DNA of 64,000 bases, taken from positions 1 through 64,000 of the forward strand of contig SUVN01000010.1 in the NCBI GenBank assembly GCA_015061985.1. The letters are read 5' to 3'. The translations under genes and the position numbers were made by a program. Every line of letters starts with the position of its first letter. The first letter of the stretch is position 1. The notes under the pieces are model-generated. The model saw nothing but the letters and a program-made list of their open reading frames with translations, had not been told where the DNA came from and did no database searches. Origin of the DNA: Akkermansiaceae bacterium (GTDB lineage: Bacteria > Verrucomicrobiota > Verrucomicrobiia > Verrucomicrobiales > Akkermansiaceae). This document shows positions 45,274 to 54,478 of this stretch, one piece after another.

Positions 45274-46593
45274 TCAGTTATTGGTAAAGGTTTCGATGCG
45301 GAATACAGCCGGGTGGCGTTCGATGTAATCGTGTTTGCGCAGCGCTTTGAGCGCCTTGCGGAGTCTGCCCCACGGGCAGGAATGCAGGATGAACACCAGA
45401 TTGTTACGCGGCATGCCATCCACCATGTCGTGGGGTGTGGAAGAGGTGGCAGAGATGCCGATGTCCAGCTTGGCCAGCTCACTGGCAATCGCGGCAATCA
45501 CACCGGGGCGATCCTGTACCAGGAAACGCACGTAGTACGGGGTCTCTGTCTCTTCCTGGGGCATAACGGCCATCTTCTTGGTGTAGGGATGGAAGCCGGT
45601 GTGGTACTCGGGATGGCGGCACTCGCGCATGGCCAGCACCACATCACCGATAACGGCGCTGGCAGTCGGGTTCTTCCCCGCGCCGCGACCGTAGAAAACG
45701 GTTTCGCCCACGATATCCCCCCGCACGGCAATGGCGTTGAATACGCCATCCACCTTCGACAGCAGGTGACTCTGCGGCACGAAGCTGGGCTGCACACGCA
45801 GCTCCAGTCTGTCTCCTTCCTTGTGGTGTTTAATGACCACCAGCAGTTTAATAGTGTAACCCAGACGATCGGCAAACGCAAAATCAGTGCTGGTGACCCG
45901 CTCTATGCCGTATACAGAAATCTTATCCGGTGCCAGAGGTGTACCATAGGCCAGCATCGCCAGAATCAGCGCTTTGTGGGCAGCATCCCAGCCGTTGATA
46001 TCCAGTGTCGGGTCAGCCTCGGCATAGCCCTTTTCCTGCGCTGCGGCCAGTGCATCCGCATAGGAAACACCGCCCTTTTCCATAGAGGAAAGGATGTAGT
46101 TGCTCGTCCCGTTAATGATGCCGGTAATACTTTCTACATTGTTGCAGATGAGCGAATTCTGCAAACTTTGTATAATGGGAATACCGCCGCCGCAGGAGGC
46201 TTCGAAATACAGCGGCACTCCTTTTTCCTGCGAAATACGGAAGAGTTCGCTGCCGTATTCAGCCAGCAGAGCCTTATTGCCCGTCACCACCGGTTTGCCG
46301 GCCTGGAGGGAGGCCTTCACCAGATCATAAGCGACCCTGGTGCCGCCTATCAGCTCAATAATGATGTCGATTTCCGGGTCATCCACCAGTTCACGCCAGT
46401 TCTCCGTCAGCAGCTCCGGAGCCACTTCCACCTCTCGGGGGCGGGATAAGTCTCGCACAGCTATCTTTCTGACTTTGTATGCCATCTGCACACGCGCCTC
46501 AAGCAAATCATGATTCCGGCACAGTGTTTCATACACACCTGTACCCACTGTGCCAAGGCCCGCAAGCCCTATCTGCAACGTCTGTCTGGTCAT
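45274..46593 (-). CDS. hom: homoserine dehydrogenase
   Basis: Hom reduces aspartate semialdehyde to homoserine with NAD(P)H. The 439 residues show an N-terminal Rossmann motif (IGLAGLGTVGTGVY), VTGNKALLAEYG, the substrate-binding block EASCGGGIPII...GIINGTSNYILS, a catalytic region (EADPTLDINGWDAAHK) and a C-terminal ACT domain (VRFLVQDRPGVIAAIASELA). It is the first gene of a five-gene run, and its promoter is back to back with the region of the ankyrin gene. Confidence 0.95.
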   Translation of the reverse strand: MTRQTLQIGLAGLGTVGTGVYETLCRNHDLLEARVQMAYKVRKIAVRDLSRPREVEVAPELLTENWRELVDDPEIDIIIELIGGTRVAYDLVKASLQAGKPVVTGNKALLAEYGSELFRISQEKGVPLYFEASCGGGIPIIQSLQNSLICNNVESITGIINGTSNYILSSMEKGGVSYADALAAAQEKGYAEADPTLDINGWDAAHKALILAMLAYGTPLAPDKISVYGIERVTSTDFAFADRLGYTIKLLVVIKHHKEGDRLELRVQPSFVPQSHLLSKVDGVFNAIAVRGDIVGETVFYGRGAGKNPTASAVIGDVVLAMRECRHPEYHTGFHPYTKKMAVMPQEETETPYYVRFLVQDRPGVIAAIASELAKLDIGISATSSTPHDMVDGMPRNNLVFILHSCPWGRLRKALKALRKHDYIERHPAVFRIETFTNN

Positions 46594-46604
46594 GAGCGGG
46601 CGCG

Positions 46605-46633
46605 ATTTTACACCGAAATAACATCTAACTCAA
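46605..46633 (-). promoter_or_regulatory. promoter of the hom-lysC-tpr-tpr-murJ operon
   Basis: On the minus strand TTGAGT (46628-46633) and TAAAAT (46605-46610) are 17 bases apart; the ATG at 46593 is 11 bases past the -10 box. Confidence 0.7.
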
Positions 46634-46692
46634 GTCTATATTCCGTCTGTCTCCCATTTTCCTTTCGATAGCACGCGCTGTGCGTAAGTCGC

Positions 46693-46720
46693 TGCATTGT
46701 AACAAATGTGTTACAATGCA
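46693..46720. promoter_or_regulatory. perfect 12-bp dyad with 4-base loop
   Basis: TGCATTGTAACA and TGTTACAATGCA are exact reverse complements separated by AATG. There is no T-tract, so it looks more like an operator than a terminator. It lies between the divergent hom and ankyrin genes, 45 bases before the ankyrin ATG and 60 bases upstream of the hom -35 box. Confidence 0.6.
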
Positions 46721-46764
46721 CTTTTGTCTTGTTGGCATCTGTGCTCTGTGGCATTTTATCTGCG

Positions 46765-48594
46765 ATGACTGCTCTTTATAACTATGGCTTGCTTCTTCTG
46801 ATACTTCTTGCTGCCGTTCCCCTGCATGCGGGGGAGGACAAAACGCCCCTGCTCGTGTCCGCCGGCAACGGAGACATTACCGCAGTACGGCAACTGCTGA
46901 ATGACGGTGAAGATGTCAATCAGACCGGTTTTGCCGATTACACAGCGCTGATGGAAGCCGCCTACTACGGGCAGACGGATTGTCTCCGCATCCTGTTGGC
47001 CGCAGGGGCCGACGCAAACAGGACGGATGCTTTCGATTGCTCCGCGCTCTCCTACGCAGCCCTGCGGGGACACACGGAATGCGTGCGACTTCTTCTGTCC
47101 GCTCCGGGCATTGAGCTTAACCGCAAAGACCGGGATGGCGAAACACCCTTATTCAAAGCATGCCGGAGCGGTCAGAAGGAATGCGCCCGGTTGTTACTCT
47201 CAACTCCGGGTATTGATATCAACACCCGCAACCATATGGGCGAGTCTGCTTTTATCGTCGCTTCCCGCTATGCGGATACTCTGGCGTTGTTTCGACCATT
47301 CTCGGACAGGCTACGGCTAACAGTAGACGATTGGGAAATGTACGGCCCGCTCTGGCTGGGAGATGATGAAGTCAACATCGTTTTACTGAGTATCCTCAAA
47401 CCTGCCGACATTCCCCTCGCTCTGCTTGGAAAAATGCTGAACAGCGAAAACCCGGAGCCCATTATGAAGGCCATTCTGGCACATCCTTCCTTCTGTCTGA
47501 ATACTCGCGATGCTGACGAAAAAACACTTCTGCATTATGCAGTAATGGCCGGGAATGCAAAAACAGTCAAACTGCTTCTGGATGCGGGAGCAGATGTGAG
47601 CAGCCTTGATGGATTCCACTACTACGAACCGGAGTGTCACAGACTGATTCAGCATGCCAGAGATGTTCGGGAAGAGGAAATCCTGCTGAGTAGTCTGCCA
47701 CCCCTTCACCGTGCCGTCATGGAGCAGAACCCTTCTCTGCTAAGTGCTCTGTTACAAGCCGGAAATGATGTCAATATGACAGATGCAGATGACCGGACTC
47801 CGCTGCATTTTGCGCTCGGTTTCATCAGCGGAAGCAATCAGGATTGTAATCAGAACTATATCCGCTGCGTCAACATTCTCCTATCAACACCCGGGGTGGA
47901 TGTGAACAGGAAAACCTGCACAGGAGACTCCGCCCTCCATCTGGCAGTAGAGACGGAATCCGCAGAATGTCTGCAAGCCATTTTGTCCAAGTCCGGTGTC
48001 AACCTCAACGATAACAATAATGATGGCAACACAGCCTTACACCTCGCCGCAGATCAGGCAGATGGAAAATGCCTGCGTCTTCTGTTAGGCTCTCCGGAAG
48101 TCATGGTGAATGTGTGCGATTCTGAGGGAAAAACACCTTTGCTGCGAGCAGCACAAAAAGGGAATGATGCCTGTGTACAATTACTGCTGTCGGCTCCGGG
48201 TATTGATATCAATCGACCCGATGCAAGCGGCCGTACACCTTTAACTGCAGCCGCCGAACGCGGCCACCACGAATGTGTCCGTCTACTGTCTCAGGATAAT
48301 CGGACGGAACTTCTTGCCAGAGACGCTAAGGGGATGACCGCTCTTCATTATGCCTGTTGCAAAAGAAACGGCGCACCATGGCTGCCTTGGCTGCTCAAAT
48401 CCCCCCTTGAGCCCACGCAACTGAATACCCTGCTGGAAACTGCCATCTGTTCGCGCTCGGCGGAGGCAGTCCGAATTCTGATGCAGCAAGCAGAGGTAGA
48501 TGCCGGTCTCGTTATACATCTCATCCATAAGGCTGTGGAAAATCTGCATGCAGAGTGTGAGAAAGTCCTTTTGGAAGTCTCAGATGAGGAGTGA
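46765..48594 (+). CDS. exported ankyrin-repeat protein
   Basis: The 609-residue protein begins with a signal peptide (MTALYNYGLLLLILLAAVPLHAG), so it is predicted to leave the cytoplasm. At least ten ankyrin repeats follow, in two blocks: about 27-175 (TPLLVSAGNGDITAVRQLL, TALMEAAYYGQTDCLRILLAAGA) and about 250-560. They carry the usual TPLHxA-type starts and LLL helices. Several repeats end APGID or TPGID, a signature suggesting recent internal duplication. No catalytic domain is seen, so it presumably binds proteins in the periplasm or outside. Three earlier in-frame starts exist, but this ATG starts the signal peptide. Confidence 0.82.
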   Translation: MTALYNYGLLLLILLAAVPLHAGEDKTPLLVSAGNGDITAVRQLLNDGEDVNQTGFADYTALMEAAYYGQTDCLRILLAAGADANRTDAFDCSALSYAALRGHTECVRLLLSAPGIELNRKDRDGETPLFKACRSGQKECARLLLSTPGIDINTRNHMGESAFIVASRYADTLALFRPFSDRLRLTVDDWEMYGPLWLGDDEVNIVLLSILKPADIPLALLGKMLNSENPEPIMKAILAHPSFCLNTRDADEKTLLHYAVMAGNAKTVKLLLDAGADVSSLDGFHYYEPECHRLIQHARDVREEEILLSSLPPLHRAVMEQNPSLLSALLQAGNDVNMTDADDRTPLHFALGFISGSNQDCNQNYIRCVNILLSTPGVDVNRKTCTGDSALHLAVETESAECLQAILSKSGVNLNDNNNDGNTALHLAADQADGKCLRLLLGSPEVMVNVCDSEGKTPLLRAAQKGNDACVQLLLSAPGIDINRPDASGRTPLTAAAERGHHECVRLLSQDNRTELLARDAKGMTALHYACCKRNGAPWLPWLLKSPLEPTQLNTLLETAICSRSAEAVRILMQQAEVDAGLVIHLIHKAVENLHAECEKVLLEVSDEE

Positions 48595-48596
48595 CG

Positions 48597-49478
48597 TCAC
48601 TCAGCGTTTTTCGTAATGAGCAATACCCCTGCGGCTATCAGGAGGAGGGAGAGACACTTCTGCCATGTGAGGATGTCCAAGCCCAGCATTATCCCAACAA
48701 CAGCAGCAATAATGGGCTGCACATAGTTATAGGCCGCCACCGTGGGAGGATCCAGTCGCCTCTGCCCCACGATTAACAGCAGATAGCTGAAAAAGGATCC
48801 CCCGATGACGACATAGGCAATGGCGAAAAGTTCCTGAAGGCTGAAAGTAACGCTTGGCAGAGCTACAAGACGGCTGCGCATCGGCTGCAGCGTCAGCACA
48901 GCGGCAAACAGGAAGAGCCACTTCATGATGGTCACGGGATGATACCGACGCAGCACCCCGCCGAAAAAGACAAAATAACACGCCGCTGAAAACTGGGATA
49001 TGAGACACAGCGTATCGCCCAGCGGATGCCCACTGAGGCCGCCGCCTGACCCGAGTATCAACACCAACGCCCCGACGGATGCCAGCAGAAATCCACCCAC
49101 GCGCAGCAACGTCACCCGATGGTGCAGAAACAGTGCGGCAAGAATGAAGGTCATCACCGGGGTGGACGTACCGACAACGCAGGCATTCGTGGGTGATGTG
49201 TACTGAATCCCCAGAACATAGAGGAATTGATTGATGACCATACCGCAGAGCGACATCCCCAGCAGCGGCAACCAGTCATTGCGGGCTATTTTCTCGCGCG
49301 GCGTCAGCGGAGAGATAAGCCAGAACAACAGCGCCGCACCGCTGACGCGAAAAAAGGCCAGCAGAACCCCATCGATAGCTCCGTTCTGCATGGCAAGCTT
49401 ACACATGGGGCTCATCAGCCCGAACAGGAGGACTGCCCCAAGCGCGCAGATGTGACCTTTAAGCAGATAATGGCGCAT
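48597..49478 (-). CDS. EamA/DMT family transporter
   Basis: The 293-residue protein has about ten membrane helices in two EamA halves ([17 protein letters not shown] in the first, [25 protein letters not shown]...PIIAAVVG in the second). Drug/metabolite exporters of this family move amino acids, nucleotides or other small metabolites; the substrate cannot be read. Its stop codon lies two bases from that of the ankyrin gene, which it meets head to head. Confidence 0.88.
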   Translation of the reverse strand: MRHYLLKGHICALGAVLLFGLMSPMCKLAMQNGAIDGVLLAFFRVSGAALLFWLISPLTPREKIARNDWLPLLGMSLCGMVINQFLYVLGIQYTSPTNACVVGTSTPVMTFILAALFLHHRVTLLRVGGFLLASVGALVLILGSGGGLSGHPLGDTLCLISQFSAACYFVFFGGVLRRYHPVTIMKWLFLFAAVLTLQPMRSRLVALPSVTFSLQELFAIAYVVIGGSFFSYLLLIVGQRRLDPPTVAAYNYVQPIIAAVVGIMLGLDILTWQKCLSLLLIAAGVLLITKNAE

Positions 49479-49487
49479 GCGGCCGGC

Positions 49488-49516
49488 ATTCTACCACAGC
49501 GGCTCCTGTTCTTCAA
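49488..49516 (-). promoter_or_regulatory. promoter of the DMT transporter gene
   Basis: On the minus strand TTGAAG (49511-49516) and TAGAAT (49488-49493) are 17 bases apart. The ATG at 49478 lies nine bases past the -10 box. Confidence 0.7.
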
Positions 49517-49540
49517 TGCCAATCTGTTTTCGTTCCCCTG

Positions 49541-49568
49541 TTGACACCCCTGCTCACCGTGCTATAAT
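49541..49568 (+). promoter_or_regulatory. near-perfect sigma70 consensus promoter
   Basis: TTGACA (49541-49546) and TATAAT (49563-49568), both exact consensus hexamers, are 16 bases apart. The ATG at 49576 is seven bases past the -10 box, so transcription should begin on the start codon. Confidence 0.85.
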
Positions 49569-49575
49569 GCCGGGG

Positions 49576-50139
49576 ATGAAGACACAACGGGAACTGATGG
49601 TATCGGGTGAATTGTATGACCCCATGGATTCAGAAATCGAGCGTCTCCGCAATCGCAGCCGAGACATTCTGGCGCGATACAATGCCACGTCTCCGGCTGA
49701 GCAGGACACCAGAACCGCCCTGATGAGCGAATTCCTGGGCGGTCACGGTCGCAACCTGTATATCGAGCCCCCCTTTCGCTGCGACTACGGGTGCAACATT
49801 CGTGTCGGTGAGAATTTCTATTGCAACTTTGACTGTCTGTTCCTGGATTCCGCACCTATCACCATCGGCGACCGTGTCATGCTGGGACCGGGAGTCCACA
49901 TCTACACCCCCTGCCACCCGCTGCAGAAAGAACTGCGCGCCACCGGCAGAGAATACGCCAAACCTGTAACCATCGGTAACGATGTCTGGATTGGCGGCCG
50001 CGCCATCATCTGCCCGGGTGTTACCATTGGCAACGGTGTTGTTATCGGTGCCGGTTCCGTTGTGACTCGAGACGTGCCGGACAACTGCGTAGTCGCAGGC
50101 AACCCCGCCCGCATCATCCGTACCATCGAGCAGGTTTGA
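49576..50139 (+). CDS. maltose/galactoside O-acetyltransferase-like protein (hexapeptide repeat)
   Basis: The 187-residue protein has the Mac N-terminal region (about 1-60: [23 protein letters not shown]) and a left-handed beta-helix of hexapeptide repeats ([51 protein letters not shown]). The catalytic His is in HPL near 116. It transfers acetyl from acetyl-CoA to sugars such as maltose or galactosides; the exact acceptor is not determined. The start at 49576 is fixed by the promoter ending seven bases before it; the ATG at 49567 overlaps the -10 box and cannot be used. Confidence 0.88.
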   Translation: MKTQRELMVSGELYDPMDSEIERLRNRSRDILARYNATSPAEQDTRTALMSEFLGGHGRNLYIEPPFRCDYGCNIRVGENFYCNFDCLFLDSAPITIGDRVMLGPGVHIYTPCHPLQKELRATGREYAKPVTIGNDVWIGGRAIICPGVTIGNGVVIGAGSVVTRDVPDNCVVAGNPARIIRTIEQV

Positions 50140-50145
50140 ATCCTG

Positions 50146-50961
50146 TCAGCTCAGCGAGAGCGCGCCCCAATGCCGGAGAATTTGCATCACACCGGATTCG
50201 GGAGAGATAAAGCCGCTGTGTTCACGGAGCCAGGCAAGAACCTCCGGGTGAGCATCGGACGGCGCGGCGTTAAATGCCCCCGGGAAGCGGGAAAAGGCAT
50301 CCATATCGTTGTGACCGTCGCCGATGATAAGAAGGCGGTCCTCCGGCAGTTGCCATGCTTCTGCCACGTGAGCCAGCGCTGAGCCTTTGTGAAAGCGGGA
50401 GTCTGCCAGCCGCATGTAGCGCCCTGCCCGCTGCATGGAGACATCCGGGTGCTGCGCCATGAGCGGCCGGAGGAGAAAGGCGAGGGCATCCATCGTGGCT
50501 CCGTCTGCCGCTTCTACCGATAGGGGATCTGTCGGCGCAATAATCCAATCCAGCTGCGGTGCGATACAGCGTATTTTATCCAACTCCGCATGCAGCAGCG
50601 GCTGCATTTTTTGTTGCAGGTGAGCTGCGGCGTTGTTAGCGGCCCGGTTATGCGAGGTCAGCGGCTGCAGAGCGCCATCTGTATCCGCTAGATAGACAAA
50701 GCGCTCACAGGTGCAGATAAAATCCGGCAAAAAGGGAGCAATGGGTGCCAAATCATCGAAAAGATAGGCCATCGTGCGGCCGGTATTGATTCCCCATCGA
50801 ACGCCACGGGAACGCCATTGCTGCATCAGCGCAAAAAACGACATCGGGATGGGCGGAGTGACGTCTCCGTGCCAGAGAGTGCCGTCAAAATCCAGAGAAA
50901 TGAGCCAGCGGCAAGGCACATGCTGAGGCAGAGTCTGCCCCATCGGGAGAAAACTGTCCAT
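50146..50961 (-). CDS. HAD-superfamily hydrolase (Cof/sugar-phosphatase-like)
   Basis: The 271-residue protein has the HAD motif I LDFDGTLWHGD near 24 (two Asp, the first the nucleophile), a Cof-like cap region and motif IV IIGDGHNDMDAF near 214. This order matches HAD phosphatases of the sucrose-phosphatase or Cof type that act on sugar phosphates. It ends six bases after the acetyltransferase gene (converging) and starts six bases after the OmpA gene, so it belongs to the hydrolase-OmpA-HAD operon. The substrate is unknown. Confidence 0.85.
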   Translation of the reverse strand: MDSFLPMGQTLPQHVPCRWLISLDFDGTLWHGDVTPPIPMSFFALMQQWRSRGVRWGINTGRTMAYLFDDLAPIAPFLPDFICTCERFVYLADTDGALQPLTSHNRAANNAAAHLQQKMQPLLHAELDKIRCIAPQLDWIIAPTDPLSVEAADGATMDALAFLLRPLMAQHPDVSMQRAGRYMRLADSRFHKGSALAHVAEAWQLPEDRLLIIGDGHNDMDAFSRFPGAFNAAPSDAHPEVLAWLREHSGFISPESGVMQILRHWGALSLS

Positions 50962-50967
50962 GGGGCT

Positions 50968-52170
50968 TTACTTTTTAACGGGTGCTTTATCCGGCTTGGT
51001 CTTGAGCCCCGGGGTAATAGACTTACTGAGGGGGACTTTCACGCCCTTGATAATCTGTGCCCGAACGGCGGTCTTCATATCCACCTTAAAGGTGCTGGGC
51101 ATGGAGCCTTCAGGGATTTTATCACCCTTTTTGCGCATGTGAATTTCCACACGACGGTTGAGATTCTGTTGCTCCTTGGGCAGCTTGGTGTCGACCAGAG
51201 GGGCGCTGCAACCGCAGGAGCGGATATAGACATTGCGCACCGGCACATTATTGCCGGAAAGCCATTCGCGCACGGCGGCTGCACGCTGCATACCCAACAG
51301 GGCGTTATAATCATCACCGCCCACACTATCGGTGTGTCCTTCTATCAGGAACACCGTCTCCGGGTTCTTCTGAATGAGCGCGGCCAGTTGCAGCATGGTG
51401 ATGCGAGCCGAGTTCTTGAGCTGGCTCTCATTGAAGCCGAACAGCACATCTGCCCCCAGTCGCGCCACGCCGGATTTGGCGCTCAGATTGCCTTCTCCCA
51501 GCAAATCCGCCAGACTGCGGGTGTCAGCCGGCAATTCACCATGCCCAAGCTTGGTTGCCGACTCTCGCAAATCTTTTTCCATGAGAGAGGACGCTTCGTC
51601 CACGGTCTCCGGCTGAGCCTCCACCGCAGCGACTACTTCGTTGCTGTTGACCGGGGCCGGTTCGGGAATATCCAGAGCCTCACGGGGAACGGCTTCCATC
51701 TGCAGGGCGCCTACATCCAGTTGCGCAGGGGGGATATCGCTGATAGAGGGAGCAGACTCCTGTGTATAGACCGGTTCGGGCAAGGCAATTTCCGTCTTAC
51801 CGGGAGCCATGACCAGTTCTTCCATCTCGGCATCCAGAATATCGATTTCCTGTGGTTCGTAGGCAATCTCTTCCACTTCTTCCGGGGGAGGGGGAGGTTC
51901 TTCGGTCTTGGCTTCCTCCAGTTCCTCCTCCGGCTGTTGTTTGACGACAACGCGAATTTCCTCATCCTGAACCCGCTGCGGAGCTTCGAAAAGGTGGCGG
52001 AAATTGAATTGAATAACGGAAGGCCCCCACAGGAATACAACGATATGCAATACAGCTGCGGCACAGGCCGCCCCCAGAGCAATGGGCAGCATATCGCGCT
52101 GTTTGGTCAGCTCGTAGCCCTCGCGGCGACGATTACCAACTCTGCGGGATTTGGAAGAGAATAAAGACAT
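50968..52170 (-). CDS. inner-membrane-anchored OmpA-family protein with TonB-like linker
   Basis: The 400-residue protein has a short cytoplasmic N-terminus, one membrane helix (about 27-48, PIALGAACAAAVLHIVVFLWG) and a Glu/Pro-rich linker (EPPPPPEEVEE near 87) like that of TonB. A C-terminal OmpA/MotB peptidoglycan-binding domain follows (about 230-350: LFGFNESQLKNSA, IEGHTDSVGGDDYNALLGMQRA and NLNRRVEIHMRKKG). It is inner-membrane anchored rather than an outer-membrane barrel. The start at 52170 leaves 13 bases to the upstream stop. It probably tethers the envelope or transduces force; that is inference. Confidence 0.85.
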   Translation of the reverse strand: MSLFSSKSRRVGNRRREGYELTKQRDMLPIALGAACAAAVLHIVVFLWGPSVIQFNFRHLFEAPQRVQDEEIRVVVKQQPEEELEEAKTEEPPPPPEEVEEIAYEPQEIDILDAEMEELVMAPGKTEIALPEPVYTQESAPSISDIPPAQLDVGALQMEAVPREALDIPEPAPVNSNEVVAAVEAQPETVDEASSLMEKDLRESATKLGHGELPADTRSLADLLGEGNLSAKSGVARLGADVLFGFNESQLKNSARITMLQLAALIQKNPETVFLIEGHTDSVGGDDYNALLGMQRAAAVREWLSGNNVPVRNVYIRSCGCSAPLVDTKLPKEQQNLNRRVEIHMRKKGDKIPEGSMPSTFKVDMKTAVRAQIIKGVKVPLSKSITPGLKTKPDKAPVKK

Positions 52171-52183
52171 GAGAGAATAACAC

Positions 52184-53272
52184 TTATAAATGTAAATCTG
52201 ATGTAGGAACGGGGCGCGCCGGATCTGCAATACGGGGTGACAGGATAGCATCAGCCACCGGACCGTCCAGCCAGTGGACGAGAGAAGTCATGGCGGTTTC
52301 CTCATCAAACAGACGCTTTACATCCGGCAGGATGTCCCGCTGTCTGGGAGAGAGAGACGGCAAAGGCTCGTCTCCGCGAAGGAGTGCCCACACCTCACGC
52401 TTATCGCTGCACAAGCGATGATAAATGGTAAGAGAATCAGCCAGAGTACAGACGGGGTTATCGCGCGTCAGATGAATGACCAGTACGGGGACATCCCGGT
52501 CAATAAACGAGGCCTGCTCCACAGGGGCCACGTCAAAGCATTCCATGCCCACGGTGCGATCCATGCGCAGATTCATCAGTTCCAGAACTACCGGGGTAAG
52601 TATAGAGTCCGGCAGCATGCGTTTCACGGACTGACGGAGGGAGGCGTAGGCATCAATGACGGCAAGTCCCTGAATGCGTTTATCATGAGCAGCAGCCCGC
52701 AGCAGCAGCCCGGCTCCATATCCCTGCCCCACGGCCACAACAACCGGCTCCGATCGCTCACTACCAGCCTCCAGAGCATCGATGAGTAAGGGGACATCCC
52801 GACTTTCCCGAAGTCCATGGGTGCAATAGGGTCGCCTGTTATCCATACCTCTGGGATCCCAGAGAACACAACGCAACCCGGCGGCCGTCAGCGTTTCTGC
52901 CAGAGGGAGCGCAGAGCGAATGCCATGGTCCCAGTCCACACAAAGAAGCACATAATCAATGACCCCAAGCTTCTCAACAGGATTGACTGATAAATCACTC
53001 ATGACGGTGAGCTGGCGAGAGGACTCTTCCCCCTCCTTGGATACCAGAACCGCCTGCATTTCACCGCCGTCCCATCCCTTGAACGTGAAGGGTTCCATAT
53101 GAAGTCCCAACACCTTTTTGGGGAGGTTGGAGTAACCCGTGTAGGCCTGATTCAGGGGTACGAGAATGGGCTGCACCTGTCCCTCAATATAGAACCAGAC
53201 ACGCACCGCGCCTGCCCCCGCAAGCAGCAGGAACAGCAGGATAAGCAGATGCCTGAAACGGTGCTTTCTCAT
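52184..53272 (-). CDS. alpha/beta-hydrolase-fold protein lacking the nucleophile serine
   Basis: The 362-residue protein has an N-terminal membrane or signal helix (about 8-28) and an alpha/beta-hydrolase body (VDWDHGIRSALPLAETLTAAG, LWDPRGMDNR). The nucleophile elbow reads VGQGYGAG, with Gly where the family has Ser (GxSxG), so the protein may be catalytically dead or use another mechanism. A downstream HLTRDNPV could hold the acid residue. It is the first gene of a three-gene operon with the OmpA-like and HAD genes and has a very strong promoter. Confidence 0.7.
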   Translation of the reverse strand: MRKHRFRHLLILLFLLLAGAGAVRVWFYIEGQVQPILVPLNQAYTGYSNLPKKVLGLHMEPFTFKGWDGGEMQAVLVSKEGEESSRQLTVMSDLSVNPVEKLGVIDYVLLCVDWDHGIRSALPLAETLTAAGLRCVLWDPRGMDNRRPYCTHGLRESRDVPLLIDALEAGSERSEPVVVAVGQGYGAGLLLRAAAHDKRIQGLAVIDAYASLRQSVKRMLPDSILTPVVLELMNLRMDRTVGMECFDVAPVEQASFIDRDVPVLVIHLTRDNPVCTLADSLTIYHRLCSDKREVWALLRGDEPLPSLSPRQRDILPDVKRLFDEETAMTSLVHWLDGPVADAILSPRIADPARPVPTSDLHL

Positions 53273-53284
53273 CGTCGCATCGGC

Positions 53285-53313
53285 ATTATAACAGTCCCCT
53301 TGCCTGCCTGCAA
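53285..53313 (-). promoter_or_regulatory. promoter of the hydrolase-OmpA-HAD operon
   Basis: On the minus strand TTGCAG (53308-53313) and TATAAT (53285-53290) are 17 bases apart; 12 bases separate the -10 box from the ATG at 53272. Confidence 0.8.
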
Positions 53314-53343
53314 TCTGAAATTAAGCCATAGGGTTGAATAATA

Positions 53344-53376
53344 ACACTTCGGGCAGCCGCATGCTACCCGAAGTGT
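53344..53376 (-). terminator. terminator-like hairpin downstream of the Mrp gene
   Basis: ACACTTCGGG (53344-53353) pairs with CCCGAAGTGT (53367-53376), with an inner AGC/GCT. On the minus strand it is followed by TATTATT, a weak T-tract. It lies 25 bases after the Mrp stop and before the next promoter on that strand. Confidence 0.55.
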
Positions 53377-53401
53377 CAGAAAAAAGGTGAGGAAAGATAA
53401 T

Positions 53402-54478
53402 TTACTCGCCCAGCTGGCTGGCAAGCATTTGGGCAACACCATGGAATGCCGCCGCCACGCGGCTCTGTCCGGGGTCCTGAAGAGCCACGGGAGCACCCTG
53501 GTCACCACCCTCGCGGGTGCTGATATCCAGCGGAATTTTGCCCAGCAGGGGCACATTGAGCTTCAATGCCTCGCGGTCGCCGCCGCCCTCCCCGAAAATG
53601 TGATAGACCAGGCCATCGCTCGGGCAGATGAAGTAGCTCATATTCTCAATGATACCCAGAATCGGCGTTTCGACGCGCTGGAAGAGGCCCACAGCCTTGC
53701 GGGCATCGATAAGCGCCACCTCCTGCGGCGTGGTCACGATGACGGCTCCGGCCAAATCCACCGTCTGCACGATGGTCAGCTGTATGTCACCGGTGCCCGG
53801 AGGCATATCGAGAATGAGGAAGTCCAGACCGCCCCAATCCACATCGCGCAGGAACTGCTGAACGTAGCGGGTAGCCAGAGGGCCACGCACGGCCACGGGA
53901 GAAGCCTCATCCACCATCAGCCCCATGGAAAGGAGCTTGATGCCGTGAGCCTCCACGGGGAGGAATTGTTCTTTCTCAGAGCAGCCGGGGCGTTCTTTCG
54001 TGCCGAACATCAGCGCCATGGAGGGGCCGTAGATATCCAAATCAAGCAGACCCGTGCGATAGCCCAGACGGGAAAGTGCTACCGCGAGGTTCGCGGAAAC
54101 GGTGGATTTACCCACCCCGCCCTTACCGGATGCAACGGCAATCACATGCTTCACGCCGGGCACGGAGGATTTCCAGTCTGCCGGATCGTCGTTCGGTGTC
54201 TTGGCCTTCACCTTGGCGGGAGCATGGTGCTCGATATTCACATCAAGCTTCTTCACACCGGGAAGCTCTTTCACGATGCCCATCACGTTCTCGTAGATAT
54301 AACGGGGGACATCAGAGTTCTTGCTCTCCACGACAAGGGCGATGGTGACAGCCCCCTCCGGGCTCACCTCGATGTTGCGCACCAGACCGAACGATACAAT
54401 GTCGCGCGAAAACCCGGGGTATTTCACCGTGGTAAGAGCCGCGCGAATCAGCTCAGGAGTCAGATTGATTTCACTCAT
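53402..54478 (-). CDS. Mrp/ApbC-type Fe-S cluster carrier ATPase
   Basis: The 358-residue protein has an N-terminal DUF59/MIP18 domain (about 1-90) and a MinD-like ATPase with deviant Walker A GKGGVGKST near 117 and LDMPPGTGD near 215. Family members assemble or carry Fe-S clusters. The usual CPxC metal motif reads CPSD, so only one of the two Cys is present at that place (ENMSYFICPSDG), which may alter cluster binding. It is co-oriented with terC, 20 bases downstream of it. Confidence 0.9.
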   Translation of the reverse strand: MSEINLTPELIRAALTTVKYPGFSRDIVSFGLVRNIEVSPEGAVTIALVVESKNSDVPRYIYENVMGIVKELPGVKKLDVNIEHHAPAKVKAKTPNDDPADWKSSVPGVKHVIAVASGKGGVGKSTVSANLAVALSRLGYRTGLLDLDIYGPSMALMFGTKERPGCSEKEQFLPVEAHGIKLLSMGLMVDEASPVAVRGPLATRYVQQFLRDVDWGGLDFLILDMPPGTGDIQLTIVQTVDLAGAVIVTTPQEVALIDARKAVGLFQRVETPILGIIENMSYFICPSDGLVYHIFGEGGGDREALKLNVPLLGKIPLDISTREGGDQGAPVALQDPGQSRVAAAFHGVAQMLASQLGE

